Shown: in pieces, positions 47,292-58,500 of the stretch
Layout of the letters: the number at the start of each line of letters is the position of its first letter
How positions within the stretch are numbered: position 1 is the first letter of the stretch
Assembly: GCA_029945375.1 (NCBI GenBank)
Contig: CM057058.1
Coordinates: forward strand, 4,420,734-4,484,733
Source of the DNA: Agaricus subrufescens
Taxonomy: Eukaryota > Basidiomycota > Agaricomycetes > Agaricales > Agaricaceae
Reading direction: 5' to 3'
Length of the DNA: 64,000 nt
Translations under genes and position numbers: made by a program
The notes under the pieces: generated by a model
What the model saw: only the letters and a program-made list of their open reading frames with translations
Told to the model about the DNA's origin: nothing
Databases searched by the model: none

Positions 47292-47683
47292 TCGGTAAAT
47301 TATTGCGATTGAATAAAGCCAGTATTCTTCTGATCTACCTCGAGGTTTATTTCAGCCAGTAGCTGCTGGTGAATGACGCATATCATTGACTTCAACTTCA
47401 TCATCAGCCTCGTAACCATCGGCTTCACGTAGATGCTTTCCACAATGATATTGCTTTCGTTTTATAGCTGCCAACCTTGTTCCTTCTGCTCAATATGAAC
47501 TGTGGAAGTCCCTCACCACCGGAGGTTTCCAAATCTCGATAGCCCCGCCTTCCAGTCAGCAGGCTGCTCATTGATATACGCCCTCCCATTCATCCTCCAT
47601 CAGAGGTAAGTAGCTCGTCTTTCTCGTCTTCTGCTCCGCAAGGACCTTCTGAAATAAGCTAAAGACTTTCTACAGCCAGGTTG

Positions 47684-47798
47684 CATATGCTGCATCCGAC
47701 TCCGATCTTTTAGATAGGTAAGTCTAGATGAGAGCTTTACGACCGTGCTAACTCTACATTCTGATGGCAGGACCCAAGGCTCGTCCCTTTGTTTCTAA
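47684..47798 (+). CDS. Family B fragment B4
   Basis: Exon VAYAASDSDLLDR with donor GTAAGT (47718), last exon 47771-47798 adding TQGSSLCF and TAA. Closely related to B3 and B1 in both exons and in the intron. Upstream exons were not identified with confidence (a possible one lies at 47470-47612). Confidence 0.35.
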
Positions 47799-48420
47799 GT
47801 AATCCTAGCTTCATTGTGACTTATCGACTTTTTCATGACTAATCACCATGGTATTTTCAGTCTGAGAAGGCATTGTGTACATGTTATTGTTCAACATACG
47901 CTCTTCTTCTTACTATCTTTTTCTGCGGGAAGACCGTTTGGAATATTCGCATCATACTCTGTCTCGTTTCGTTATTGTGTCCTGAAAATTTCACCCTGAT
48001 TGGAGTTCGGTGTGTACGTGTATGTGTTGAAGTTGAAGGTTCCAGGTTGAAGGTTCCAGTGACGCGTGATGAGGCCGCAAGAGGAAGACTTTCAATGAGG
48101 GTGCAAGATGAGGCTCAAATGCGCCCAAAGCCACTTATAGCTTGTTGTAACATTTTTTGGTCGCATGTGAGTGGGCAAGGTTCTGAATTAAGTCGCGATA
48201 AATGGAATTGAATTCTAGTAACATCGTCCGTGGATGATCGACGGCAATATATACAGCAAAAAAACCGAACACACGCTGCTGTTTTGACTACTGGGTGACG
48301 GCAGACAACCTCTAGTTGAAATGAAACCGAGCAGATGAGGCCCTTTTGCGAAGAGAGGGTGAGCTTTTTGCTGTTTTTTTTGACTGGAGAATCACCTTTT
48401 TGTACCTTCAGCCACTCTAA

Positions 48421-48975
48421 TCAGTCAAAATCATCGTCTTCTTCGTCGTCAGCATAGTAGCCATCCTTGGTGTCTTCATTTTTCACCTTGCACTTCGTCA
48501 TACTCGCTCTCTTTTTTGATATGCCCCCCTTTGACCGCCCCCCGCCAGCAATTGATAATCCGTCAGCGTTGTCTGATATATCGGCTTCATACTCTGCCTC
48601 CTGTGTGTAGACCCCAATGTTCTCTGTATTGCCGTTCTTAAACTGCCCTAAAGGTAGGCATTAGAAGTCCGGATCTTCATGAGGTCCCAGTAAACTTACT
48701 ATGCTTAACATCCATGGTCTGCGACGTTCGATTGTACTGGTCAGTGTAGAAATGACTGTAAGTCTAATTTTTGTCCGCGGCCTGTTGTAGCATTGTTTGG
48801 CTCTAACATCAGTCGGGAGAACCTTCCCTTCGCTAGTCATCAGTACCTCATCTAGAATTGCTGCCCATGAACGCTTACTAGCAGGCCCCCTCCCCCATAC
48901 GTCGCCATTATCACTGTCTCGCGTACGTCTCTCATCACTCACTCTCCCCAAGGCCCTCTTCACTGTCTCCCACAG
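48421..48975 (-). CDS. Family C orphan protein C4, acidic tail (5' end missing)
   Basis: Three linked exons on the minus strand: LWETVKRALGRVSDERRTRD...SWAAILDEVLMTSEGKVLPT (from 48975), YNRTSQTMDVKH, and RQFKNGNTENIGVYTQEAEY...YYADDEEDDDFD with TGA at 48421. Donors and acceptors are good (donor GTTAGA, acceptor GACCAG near 48735; donor GTAAGT near 48700; acceptor CTTTAG near 48653). The first exon opens after an acceptor (GCTAG), so an upstream exon should exist beyond 48976 but was not found. Charged and mostly disordered; function unknown. It converges on B4 as the left C frame converges on B1. Confidence 0.45.
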
Positions 48976-49098
48976 CTAGCACGGGCACTGGACTCACTAT
49001 AATTATCCACCGCTGTAGTCAAGACAGTCACATCCGACCGCCAGAGATCACAAGGATTCAACGTTGAGCTGAACAGTCTCTTTCCACCGGGAAAGACC

Positions 49099-49941
49099 GT
49101 GGTGAACCCATATCCTCAGTGTCGCCGAGAGGACAGCGAGAGCCTGTGCCCACAACGAGACCCCCTCTCCTATCTCCCACATCCGCGCCGACCCCCATGC
49201 CAGGCTCTCCAATGCGGCCTCCACTCGCAGCTTCCTCCCCCAGGGCGAGTCCCGCTATTCACACTCTCCTACCACAGCCGTCGTGCTTTCAGAGTCCTCC
49301 TGCCCTCCTTCCCAAGCTTCCAGTCCACCTCCTTTTACCGCACGGCCACTCGTGAAAAAGAACCTGCACCGACATCCAGCAATGTCCTGTCTCCCCTGCT
49401 CAACCTGTGCACGTGGTTCACTCTGTATTCTGGTTGGAACACTCCAAGACGCGTCGTACCTTAATCAGTGGCCTCTATCAGATGTTAAAACCAAATGGCG
49501 GTAAGCTAAAAGGTCCAGAGAGGATATTTTGACTCACCGCTCCCTAATCCTTACTCCTGCTCCACTCATAGACGAATCCATCAATACTGACCCTGACCTT
49601 GACCGAGTGGCATTAAAAGAGCATCCTTCCGGTGCAGTGGAGCACGGGGTGGTAAATGGGAAGGTAAATGAGAGAACGAGAACGAGCGAGATAGATCAAG
49701 TGGGGATGAGGTCCTTTCTGCGAGGCAAAGGTGAGCGACTGCTGTATTGTGGCAATGGGAACTGAAAATCAAAATGAATTACGACAGAGACGAGAGTTTG
49801 GAATTCGTCTGCTGGGTCAACCTCGGAAGTCTCTCCTTGGCAGCGTAGGATGTAAGTACGGTTTACGATTAGTCTATTTCACTCACCATCTCAATTCCTG
49901 TTAGCCTAGTTCTACTTGTTCATTAAGCAACTACCCAACTC
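49099..49941 (+). CDS. Possible Pro/Ser-rich gene near right end (exons unresolved)
   Basis: Open frames rich in Pro and Ser (PTTRPPLLSPTSAPTPMPGS, MRPPLAASSPRASPA, FTARPLVKKNL) are followed by pieces with good splice signals: RVALKEHPSGAVEHGVVNGK, RTSEIDQVGMRSFLRGK (donor near 49731), and ETRVWNSSAGSTSEVSPWQR (donor GTAAGT near 49852). The last two join in frame, while the Pro-rich part could not be joined. It might be a fifth orphan family or a decayed one. Confidence 0.25.
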
Positions 49942-50286
49942 TAGTAAAATATCCGCTCGAATCTCTTCAATCCCTTTTTCTGCCAAATCCCAAACTGATT
50001 CCTTAGTCGACGCCAGTCGAATCACCAGTAGACAATTCAATTCTACGACTACATTCGCTCTAACATTGATTCAACAATGTCACAATTCTTCACTGAATCA
50101 ATTTTCCCTAACCGATTCACAAATTGAACTCAAGGTGAATCACTAGTCAAATCGTCAGTCGACAATATGACTCTCTCTTTAATATTTATAGAATAAAGTC
50201 ATGATGTGACCCCCGTCTTATTATAAACATATACAGCAACCCGTTTTAATACGTCATCTATTTTCGTCTAAACATATCATTGTAAT

Positions 50287-50508
50287 ATTTTGAACTCCGA
50301 TCAGATATGTATTCAATAGTCGTTCAATATATTTACTGATAAGTCAAATATGAATTATTTATATGTGTGGACCAATATTGATTCAATATTGATGTCCAGA
50401 GAAAAATATCTTATCAATATATAACTTTAAATATTTTTGCCAAGTAATTTATTTGACTTCAATAAGTTATCAATGCAATACGTGTTTCATTGACTTGTCA
50501 GCGCAGTG
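50287..50508 (-). repeat. Right terminal inverted repeat
   Basis: AT-rich arm of about 222 bp, inverted match of 18448-18671, ending CAGTG at 50504-50508. Inside it, about 49950-50160, lie repeated motifs of the type RGTGATTCRACT (both TCGAATCACCAGT and GGTGAATCACTAGTC), which look like subterminal transposase-binding repeats. Confidence 0.8.
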
Positions 50509-50512
50509 TATA
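50509..50512. repeat. Right target-site duplication (TATA)
   Basis: TATA directly after CAGTG, equal to TATA at 18444-18447. Because TATA is a palindrome made of TA units, the true length (2 or 4 bp) cannot be told. Confidence 0.65.
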
Positions 50513-50958
50513 ACCCTGTCAAGAACGACGAGCCCATAAAAGATCGGATGATATTCACACCAAGGCCCGAGCTTCCGAAATACCGAGGAGATCTTGGAAT
50601 GGCCCTTACTTCGATTAGATATACCCAACATTTTACGCTCACCGTCTGACTGACTTCGGACAATCATTAACACGGAAGACACGTCCGGTTTCCACGTAGG
50701 TGTAGTCCATGATCTAAAATAAATAATCTTGGCATATGCGGCCGAATCTCTAGACGTGCTGTTTCTCACCACTGACGTCAAGAATTTATAGCTAACATTC
50801 CATACGGTATAAACTGTGAGTCGAAGCCTGACAGCACAAAGACAAGGCGGTACAAGAATATCAACATGCACTACAAATTTTGTAGTCATGGCTCTATACG
50901 ACAAGATTCTGCTTATTGGTCCGGCGGATCCGACAACGTAATTCTCCTCCATGCTCAA
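50513..50958 (-). pseudogene. Candidate 5' part of a gene split by the transposon
   Basis: Minus-strand frame open from 50958 to the border of the element, reading SMEENYVVGSAGPISRILSY, FVVHVDILVPPCLCAVRLRL and, at the border, FYGLVVLDRVI. It continues open for only a few codons into the terminal repeat. Removing the element and one TATA joins it in frame to the piece at 18270-18447. The mildly hydrophobic start could be part of a membrane protein, but no family is recognised, and introns may be present. Confidence 0.3.
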
Positions 50959-53779
50959 CGTTACTAGGCGCTCCTTGTCAAGTGAACCGGTGATTCCAAG
51001 CTGTCATTCACGCCACTGGAAACGCCTAAATCGTCAAGACTTTTCCGAAAAAACTAAACCGGTTTCTCTCAGGGCCAACCTTGTCAGAACTCTGTACCTC
51101 ATCTCGCTATTACGACAGGCGAAGAAGAATTGAGATGGCAGCTACGCTCCAGGGTACACATCGTGACAGGTATGGGTGTTTAATTTCCTTTGGAATAATG
51201 AAAATCGTGATTATCCTGGCTACACGGATGAATTTGTGACACGTCATTTTTCTAGATGCCTCTAGACGTGAAGCGCCCATTCTCACACTGATACACATGT
51301 TTTCCAACTGGAATTCTCGAACCTTTTCTTCGACATGGCAATCATCTTGAGGTAGGTTTCCGACGTTTGTCTGATTATGAACCACTAATGGCGGACGTTC
51401 TTGAGCGCCCTTTCTAGGTGATCGGCCAGATAGTGGCGTAATATGATGTGATTATAAAGGGTTAAATTTCTATCCTTATCACTCAATGTTGACAACATAC
51501 AAATCCCACCTGCTGTTCATAGGTACTATCAAAACTTCAAGGTGCAACGTGTGAAGTGCCGATCGCTATCGGATTCAAATTGTGGGCTCTGCGGACAGCT
51601 GCGAACATGAGGTCCCAAAAAATGAATGGCTTGATCCTTCGATGAAGCATCCGACCTGTACGGATACAAGCTCGCAACGTTCTTTGCACCGTACCCTTAT
51701 ATGTAAGGGACGGATCTGGATCAGCAGGGTTCCTTCTTCAATCACTGATAGATGAACGTTGATATCGAAATGCTGGACTGCGCAATGTACTTAATATGTA
51801 TAGGTGCGGAAACACGTTGGCTTGTAAGGAATTGCTATTAACCCATCGCTTAAGCTCAGCCGGGCTCTACAGCCCCCCGATGTAGCCTGAAGTATTAGCT
51901 TGTATCCTCTTGGAGGATCTCGATGTCAGAATGTCCGACCCCGACCCTCGCAGTGTGTGCGATTCACAATATTCATCTGAAGTAATAAATAGCATGAAAG
52001 TCTGATGACTCACGTGCAGTATTTTTGAGAAGAACAATCTCGAAAGTGACACTTAGAGAAAGCGACGCTGGCGCTGAGACTGGCTAAGAAAGCCGAGAGC
52101 CTCCTGATGTTACCCAAGTTCAGGAGACCTAGAGTCGATGATTGTTCTCTGAGTGCTCCAAGTGTTACAGGAACACGCTCAGGTGAAAGCTTCTTCCCAG
52201 TTCGTGTATCAGACATTGCGTGGTCCGAAACTTATACCTGCCATGAGGCAAGACAATGTGTTAGATCAATGAGCCGGGAAGACTGGTTGGTGTGATTGTA
52301 TTGTGCTCATGAGCCGCACACTGTTCATGCTGCTACACGCGCCCATCCCGCTTGGAATACAGGTAGAATACGTACGTAGATATGTATGTAAACCAGCAGT
52401 CCTCCATTTGATTAACCATCCTTCTGCTTCATTTGGTTCATACTTGTCTTTTCCCCTTTGTTACAGCAGATATGAAGCTTGTTGAGATTGTACCGCTCCA
52501 TCGAGGGAGCCACCTGCCAGTCGTTGGAACCAGAATTCGGCCTCGGACGTTTACGGCATGAGCCACTCAGGGCGTGCCACCTGCCACGTTTCCTTGCTCC
52601 GGCCCTGCCCCAACCTTACAGCCGGGGATTCCTCCGAACTCTTACATCATAAGTTGCCAGTCCTATCTCCTTGACTAATGACCTTTAAATTATTACTTAG
52701 GACCGAACAATAGAGCTGGTTATAACAGCGCCATGCATAGTAATGTGCATGGGTTACCACCGGCTCGCCAAAATTCGTTGCTTTCTTATCTGCCCGGTGC
52801 CCAGAGGGGGTGTTTCGTGGCTAGAGAGAAGAGACTTTTTGCTGATTGTGGTCATGAACATCGGTAATTTGTCGTGGACATCGATATCAAGCGGCTGGCC
52901 CCTATTTCGTTACCATAACCACAAAACATTCGAATTGAAGTGACTGGCTCGGGCATTCCTCGTCAAGTCTTGGCTTCCACATTCACTGGCATGCCGAATA
53001 TCTAGTGTCCCTCAGCCTACAGGGCATTCGTCGGGAATTCGTCGGGAAGTGTAGAAGCTTTCGGTGACGATAAGGTGTACTCGTCTTACACAGTGGGCAA
53101 GGTGATATCAAATTCGTGCAATCGATTTTACTGAGAATTTCCCTAGGTCGTGATAATATTGCTTGGAAAAGCTGCGTGTGTACTGCTCAGGTCCCCCTAT
53201 CGTGCTCCTGATTACGCAGGTTTATGTTACTTTGTCATGTCTCTCAGAATTGCTATCAATAGAACAAAACTTGGACCGTGAACTTGTCGACCTCTCCTAT
53301 ACTTGCGTATGAGCTGTCCCTCAGATCGCTTTCGAAGATATCGAAGAAATATTGAAGATACTACGGGCCGATGCTGGAACTGTTCGATAGATGATGATGC
53401 TTGTTGTCTCCTTTCATCAATTAGCCATGGTAGATGTGAACGGACGGCGTCGATGGTTGCGAATTGCGTTAGACAATAGTGGTTTTCCTTTGTAATGGAC
53501 AGGAGGTACGTGCTTTAGGTGTGATTATGGTTTGCGTGACACTGTTCAGTGCATGGGCCAGTGTAAGGGGCAGTCACTCACAGTACAATTGGATGGACTC
53601 AAATTCGACCACCAACTTTCCCCGATGTGAATTAGTCCGCCCGTTTCCGCAGATCAGTGGGATATTTATATCGAGGAAGCGGTGCTGCGCCAACAATAAA
53701 AAGGGCTCCCATCCATGCAATCGTTTCGACTTCCGCTGCTTTTCTTCTTCTTACCAGCACTTTCGACCCTTTTGAACAA
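50959..53779. other. Intergenic region, no gene recognised
   Basis: About 2.8 kb between the insertion site and the lactonase gene. Open frames of 60-98 codons without motifs. The last few hundred bases should hold the lactonase promoter; a possible alternative first exon frame encoding MQSFRLPLLFFFLPALSTLL (about 53717) is hydrophobic but lies in another frame. Confidence 0.4.
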
Positions 53780-55024
53780 ATGGCTTTCTCGATCCTTGCA
53801 GGAGGGTACGATACGTTCGTTGCCACGTATCTATTCGATCCGCAATCATCTTCGCTGTCCATAACGGGCCGAACTACAACTGGCGCGAATCCATCATGGA
53901 TAACGGGACACCCTACCAACGCGAGTATTCTCTAGTGAGTAATTGGTGTATTGACAGTTACACGGTAACCTGATAGTATTCGCTGCCAGTGCCACCAATG
54001 AGAATCCGGCTGGCGGCGTACAATCCTTCACCATCAACTCTGACGGATCCCTAGTTATCCAAGATACAGTTTCATCTGATGGGAACTCGCCTGCTTTCGC
54101 AGTGGCCCTTTCAACAGGACAGGTTGCGGTCATGAATTATGGTTCTGGCAACGGGCGTGTGATGCCCACGCACGACGGTTTGGTCTTTGACCGAAATGCT
54201 GCCGTGGAGAGCTTTCCACTAAAAAATAGTACTGCTATTTCTCACCCACACATGGCTCTGGAACATGGAAGCGAGATATTTGTTCCCGATTTGGTTGGTC
54301 TCACTTGCTGATGTTCGCGTTGTCGTTAACCAACGTCGATATGTATCATAGGGACAAGACACCATCTGGCGTTTGATCCAGAACGGGAGCGACTCCAGCT
54401 CATTTACGATAGCAGGATCTCTTCCTCACCCGGCTGGAAGCGGGCCGCGTCACATTGCAATCCACGGTACGACTTTCCTTATTATAATGACATAGAGTGT
54501 ATATTGATGAATGCAAAGGTGACAGATTGTTTACGGTACACGAGCTCGCGTCCACATTGACCGTCCAAGCAGTCCCCGCATCGCTCGATGAGACCACGCA
54601 GATAATTTCCTCTATGTCAATCATTCCTCCTAACCAGCCTCAAGGCTCACAATTTGCTGGTGCTGAAGTCCTTATCCCGGAACCTACTGCGGACTTCCCT
54701 ACTGCCTATATCTACGTCTCAAACAGGAATGTCGGAACAGCGCTTGATCCTCGAGGTGATTCTATCGCGATCTTTGAATTGGTCAACAAGGGAACCCGGA
54801 ACGAGAGATTGCAGCTCATCAACCAGGTGTTCACGGGCCTTGATCAGATTCGTGGGATGCAATTCGGTCCGGCGTCTCGAGGAGGCGAAAAATACTTGAT
54901 CGCTGCTGGTGTAGCCGGGGATGCGGGTACTGTAGTTTTGCAGAGAACCGAGGGGGGGAGGAATATGAAGGTCGTAGCGAGGAATACTGATATCCCCACT
55001 CGTACCGCCTTTGTATGGATTTGA
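53780..55024 (+). CDS. Lactonase-fold seven-bladed beta-propeller protein
   Basis: Member of the 6-phosphogluconolactonase / carboxy-cis,cis-muconate cyclase fold (Lactonase family). Start MAFSILAGGYDTFVATYLFD (ATG 53780), usual for fungal members. Introns: donor after SIL-TA (GTGAGT, near 53936) with acceptor GCTGCCAG giving YATNENPAGGVQSFTI; donor near 54291 with acceptor CATAG; donor near 54471 with acceptor GCAAAG. Landmarks in order: GANPSWITGHPTNASI, NENPAGGVQSF, VAVMNYGSGNGRVMP, ISHPHMALEHGSEIFVPDLG, HPAGSGPRHIAIHGDRLFTV (the GPRH motif), AYIYVSNRN, and IRGMQFGPASRGGEKYLIAA. Stop TGA 55022-55024, about 360 residues. No signal peptide in this model, so cytosolic; the natural substrate in fungi is uncertain. 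Confidence 0.85.
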
Positions 55025-55519
55025 TTCATGTATTGGGGTGCCTAAACGCGGGCTTTGACTTTGATACGGTGTTGGATTGATTGCGAGAAACTGTCATCTA
55101 CTGTTTGACCAAAGCTATCGTAGAGTGCCCAGGATTGATTGGCATCAAGTCCTAGAGTCGGAATGATACAGGTTCATCACGACACAAATGGTCGCTCGAA
55201 GCGGTCAAGGTAGCAGTGAGGTCGGAGAGAGCAACACACCCGGGTCGCGTCGGGTGCACCCCTGTGCCATCCCTTTCTCTCTGTCGCAGGGGAGATCTTC
55301 CGACGGACAGCTCGTCGTCGAGAGAGAATAGCAATAAGGGTCTGACAAACATACACACACGGATCTCACACCACGACCCGGTGACCTCACCTGTGATCAG
55401 TTGACCTTACAATGCGCCTCTCACCACATGCACCCAGAATTTCATTTTCATATCCTTAGGCTACTGTTTTTCCCGCGTGCTCTCAGCAGACCTTAGCTTG
55501 ATGGTCCAGGTGCCTGCCT
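55025..55519. other. Spacer before GH92 gene
   Basis: About 500 bases with no supported gene; 3' region of the lactonase and promoter of the mannosidase. Short overlapping frames on both strands (55152-55404) are without motif. Confidence 0.4.
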
Positions 55520-55525
55520 TATATA
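55520..55525 (+). promoter_or_regulatory. TATA box candidate of GH92 gene
   Basis: TATATA about 48 bp before the ATG at 55573, the only such site close to this start. Position-based inference. Confidence 0.4.
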
Positions 55526-55572
55526 CCTCCACCGCGCGTCACTGTTGAGCGTTGAACTTGGGAGGTCCTAAA

Positions 55573-58500
55573 ATGCCGCCGCCTCGCCTTGCATTGCTGC
55601 CCTTGCTCATCATCACGGTACCCTGCGCTGTCTTCTCGGAGCCGCTAGAGCAGTACCCAACCGGTCGTCTTCTCCCTTACAGAAGGTTCAGGCTCCCTGA
55701 AAGTGCTCAAGTTGACGCGGTAAATGGGTACGATTTTGACCCCTTTTTCGGGCAGAGCACTGATTCGATAATTGTGAATAGGTTGATTGGAAACGGTGGT
55801 GTAACTGCAGACGGTTCAGGGGGTATGATCCCTGCTGTAGGGCCTCCATTTGGCATGACTCGCTGGGTCGCACAAACGGCTTACAACTACGTCTCAGTCT
55901 TGCCGTACAACCACACGCACACGAAACATCATGGCATACAGAGCACACATCAGCCTGCAATATGGATGGGCGAGAGTTGTAGTAACGCCATCGTTTCTGG
56001 TGTTTCACAGGATGGAAGTCCTGCGGGTGTTGAATCTAATTTTACCCGTCGTGGTCTGCCTTATGTCGGTGGAGCCGAACGGAAGGGCAACGAGATGATA
56101 AGTCCGTCGTACTATAGTGTTGAGCTGGAGGACACCTTTGGTGGGAAAATTTTCGCTGAGCTTACCGCGAGTGAGTATAGAACCTGCTTTACATGGCCCA
56201 TTAGCTCAACAACTACTTTCTTTCATTTCTAGCTTCTCGAGTTGGCTATACCCGCTTCACTTTCACCCCTGGTTCAGACTCTTCGGATGCAGCCGCCCCA
56301 TACATTTTGATTGACGCTGCTCGCCGATCGACACAGACCTCTACCGAAACAAACTACACCTTCCCTGTTGGACATGTCGAGATTTCTGTGGCATCCAATG
56401 AAATAACAGGATACTCAAGTGAACGCCAAGACTCAATCATTACACCAAACTCAGACAAGGCTTTTGCGGACCATTTCAAAGGTTACTTTGTTGCTCGATT
56501 CGATCCACCCTTGTCATCTTCAAACGTGACTGTCGGTCTCATTGCCAATGACACGTTGGTTAACGGAACGAGTATCACCGGCCCAATGTTGAATGCATAC
56601 GTCATGTACCATGGCCAAAAGACGAAGAAACCGCTCGTTGTTAGCGTGAAGGTGGGGACCAGTTTTATTTCGGTTGAGCAGGCTAGGAAGAACCTCGAGA
56701 TGGAGGTCCCGGATTCGTCCCAGAAACATGGTAAGTTCAAAGTTTTTGTCTCCCTTTCTCGGGATACTGAGCTCCTACCAGCAACTTTTGAGGCGATTGC
56801 TCAGCAAACCAGATCTATGTGGGCAGAGAAACTCGATCGTGTAGCGATCGAGGGGGCCACACCCGAGCAGCTTGAAGTCTTCTATACCGCTATGGTACAC
56901 GCTTTGACTTATCCTTACGAAACCCACGAGTACGGTCGATACTACTCGGCTTACGATGACATGACCCATGACGGTGAATCTTACAATGGATATTCAAACT
57001 GGGTGCGAGGTACATCCGCCTTTCGAAACACCTGATACTGACTGTTTATTGTAATAAGGACGTGTTCCGGGGAGAGTGGGGTTATTTGACTATGATGGCC
57101 CCGGAAAGGATACCTGGTATGATGCAAAGTATGCTACACGACTATGTGGAGGTAATGAAGTTCCATCATTTCTGTCTCGCACTAAGAACTATTTGTAAGG
57201 GTGGAGAGACCGGCCGACTGCCGATGTGGAAAAACATTGCAGAGACCAACATCATGGTGCGCTTTTCATAAAAGAACAAAGGTTGGACTTGGGCCGAATG
57301 TTACGTTAACGTAATAGGTCGGGACGACCGCGGACAGTATGTGCGCGGAGGCTATGGTCAAGAACTTCACCGGGTTCGATCGCGATCTTGTATGGGAAGC
57401 AGTTTGGAAAGATGCAACTGTTCCGCCTCTTGGAGATAACCGCACTATGTGAGTGTTTCAAAGGCTGTTCAAATCCATTGTGTCAACTTGAATATGACAT
57501 TGCAGTTATTCTGACCGTGAAGAGGTGAGGTATATCTAAATCTCTAGGAAAGACGTCTTTAACTTTCAGCAGAACGTTGACTATGAAGCACGCGCTGGCC
57601 TTGACTCAGAGTATGCCACGAAAGGATGGGTTGCATGCGATATCCACTCAGAAGCGGGTTCGCGGACCTTGGATTATGCTTGTGAGTCGTTCATAGGGAT
57701 TACCTAACACACAGCTTAACAATGGCAACTTTTTCTATTATACAGACGAAGACTACTGTGTATATAAAATTGCTCAAATCATGGCAAAACCAAACAACAT
57801 TACCGACTTCCTTTATCAACGTTCTCAAAACAATCCTTTCACAATTTGGAATAACGATACGGGATTCATGGAGGCTCGCAACGCTGATGGAAGTTGGGCG
57901 GGACCGGACGCGTGTTGGACAGAGGGTCAGTACCTTAGTTTTTACGACTGCCACCGAGTGTCTCTTTGGACTGAGGACCTTCTGAAGGCGATAAATGGGT
58001 CTACACGTTTGATGTTGTTCAAGCTATGAACGAACTCATTGAGCACCGAGGCGGAAAGAGCGGTTTTGTGAATAGCCTAGAAGAGTTTTACGATGGCGGC
58101 CACAATCAATTCACGAACGAGGTATGATCGTCTTTAGATTCCAAATTTGGTGAACCTAGATCGCTGATGTAGAAAACATAGCCATCGGAACATGTCACAT
58201 ACCTATACAACTACGCAGGGGCTGCAATGAAGACGCAAGAAAGGGTTCGTGAGATGGCAGCAGAAAATTATAACAATACCCCTGTAGGGATATCTGGTGT
58301 GAGTCTATTTCAGTATCAAGGTATCAAACCTTGAAACAACTTTAGTAACATTCTTTTGTCTCTAGAACGAGGACTGTGGCCAGATGAGTGCTTGGTACAT
58401 ATGGAGCTCGATGGGTATGTACGCTGTGAACCCTGTTGATGCGGTATACGCTATTGGATCGTACGTCTGTTGTGTGAATTCGCAGCATGATTTTTGGCTC

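Larger units (their letters stand above)
18448..50508. mobile_element. Giant CACTA/EnSpm (CMC)-type DNA transposon with cargo
   Basis: The 32,061-bp block begins with CACTGCACCGACAAGTCAAT and ends with the inverted match (CACTGCGCTGACAAGTCAAT read inward from 50508). The outer 28 bases agree at 23 positions, and similarity continues to about 18671 and 50287. TATA flanks both ends. CACTR termini are the signature of CACTA elements, and a TNP2-like transposase lies inside (40478-44591) with a large partner gene before it. Cargo comprises a SUN-domain protein, a WD40-like protein, a coiled-coil membrane protein, several orphan proteins, and mirror-placed gene families near both ends. Most CACTA elements are a few kb to about 20 kb, so this is very large. 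An alternative is a composite of nested or fused elements; the inner fossil end at 21.1 kb and the duplicated end modules point to such a history. Confidence 0.85.

Noticed and set aside
18448..50508. Starship-, Crypton- or Helitron-type giant element
   Set aside because: No tyrosine recombinase or Rep/helicase gene is visible, and Helitrons lack inverted ends and target duplications. CACTG ends with a TNP2-like transposase fit CACTA instead.
50504..50515. Three-base target duplication typical of plant CACTA
   Set aside because: The three bases outside are ATA on the left and TAT on the right, which are not equal. Two (TA) or four (TATA) bases match.
53717..53780. Signal peptide for the lactonase (MQSFRLPLLFFFLPAL)
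   Set aside because: It is hydrophobic but lies in a different frame from the enzyme, and no intron joins them. The ATG at 53780 gives the usual N-terminus of the family.
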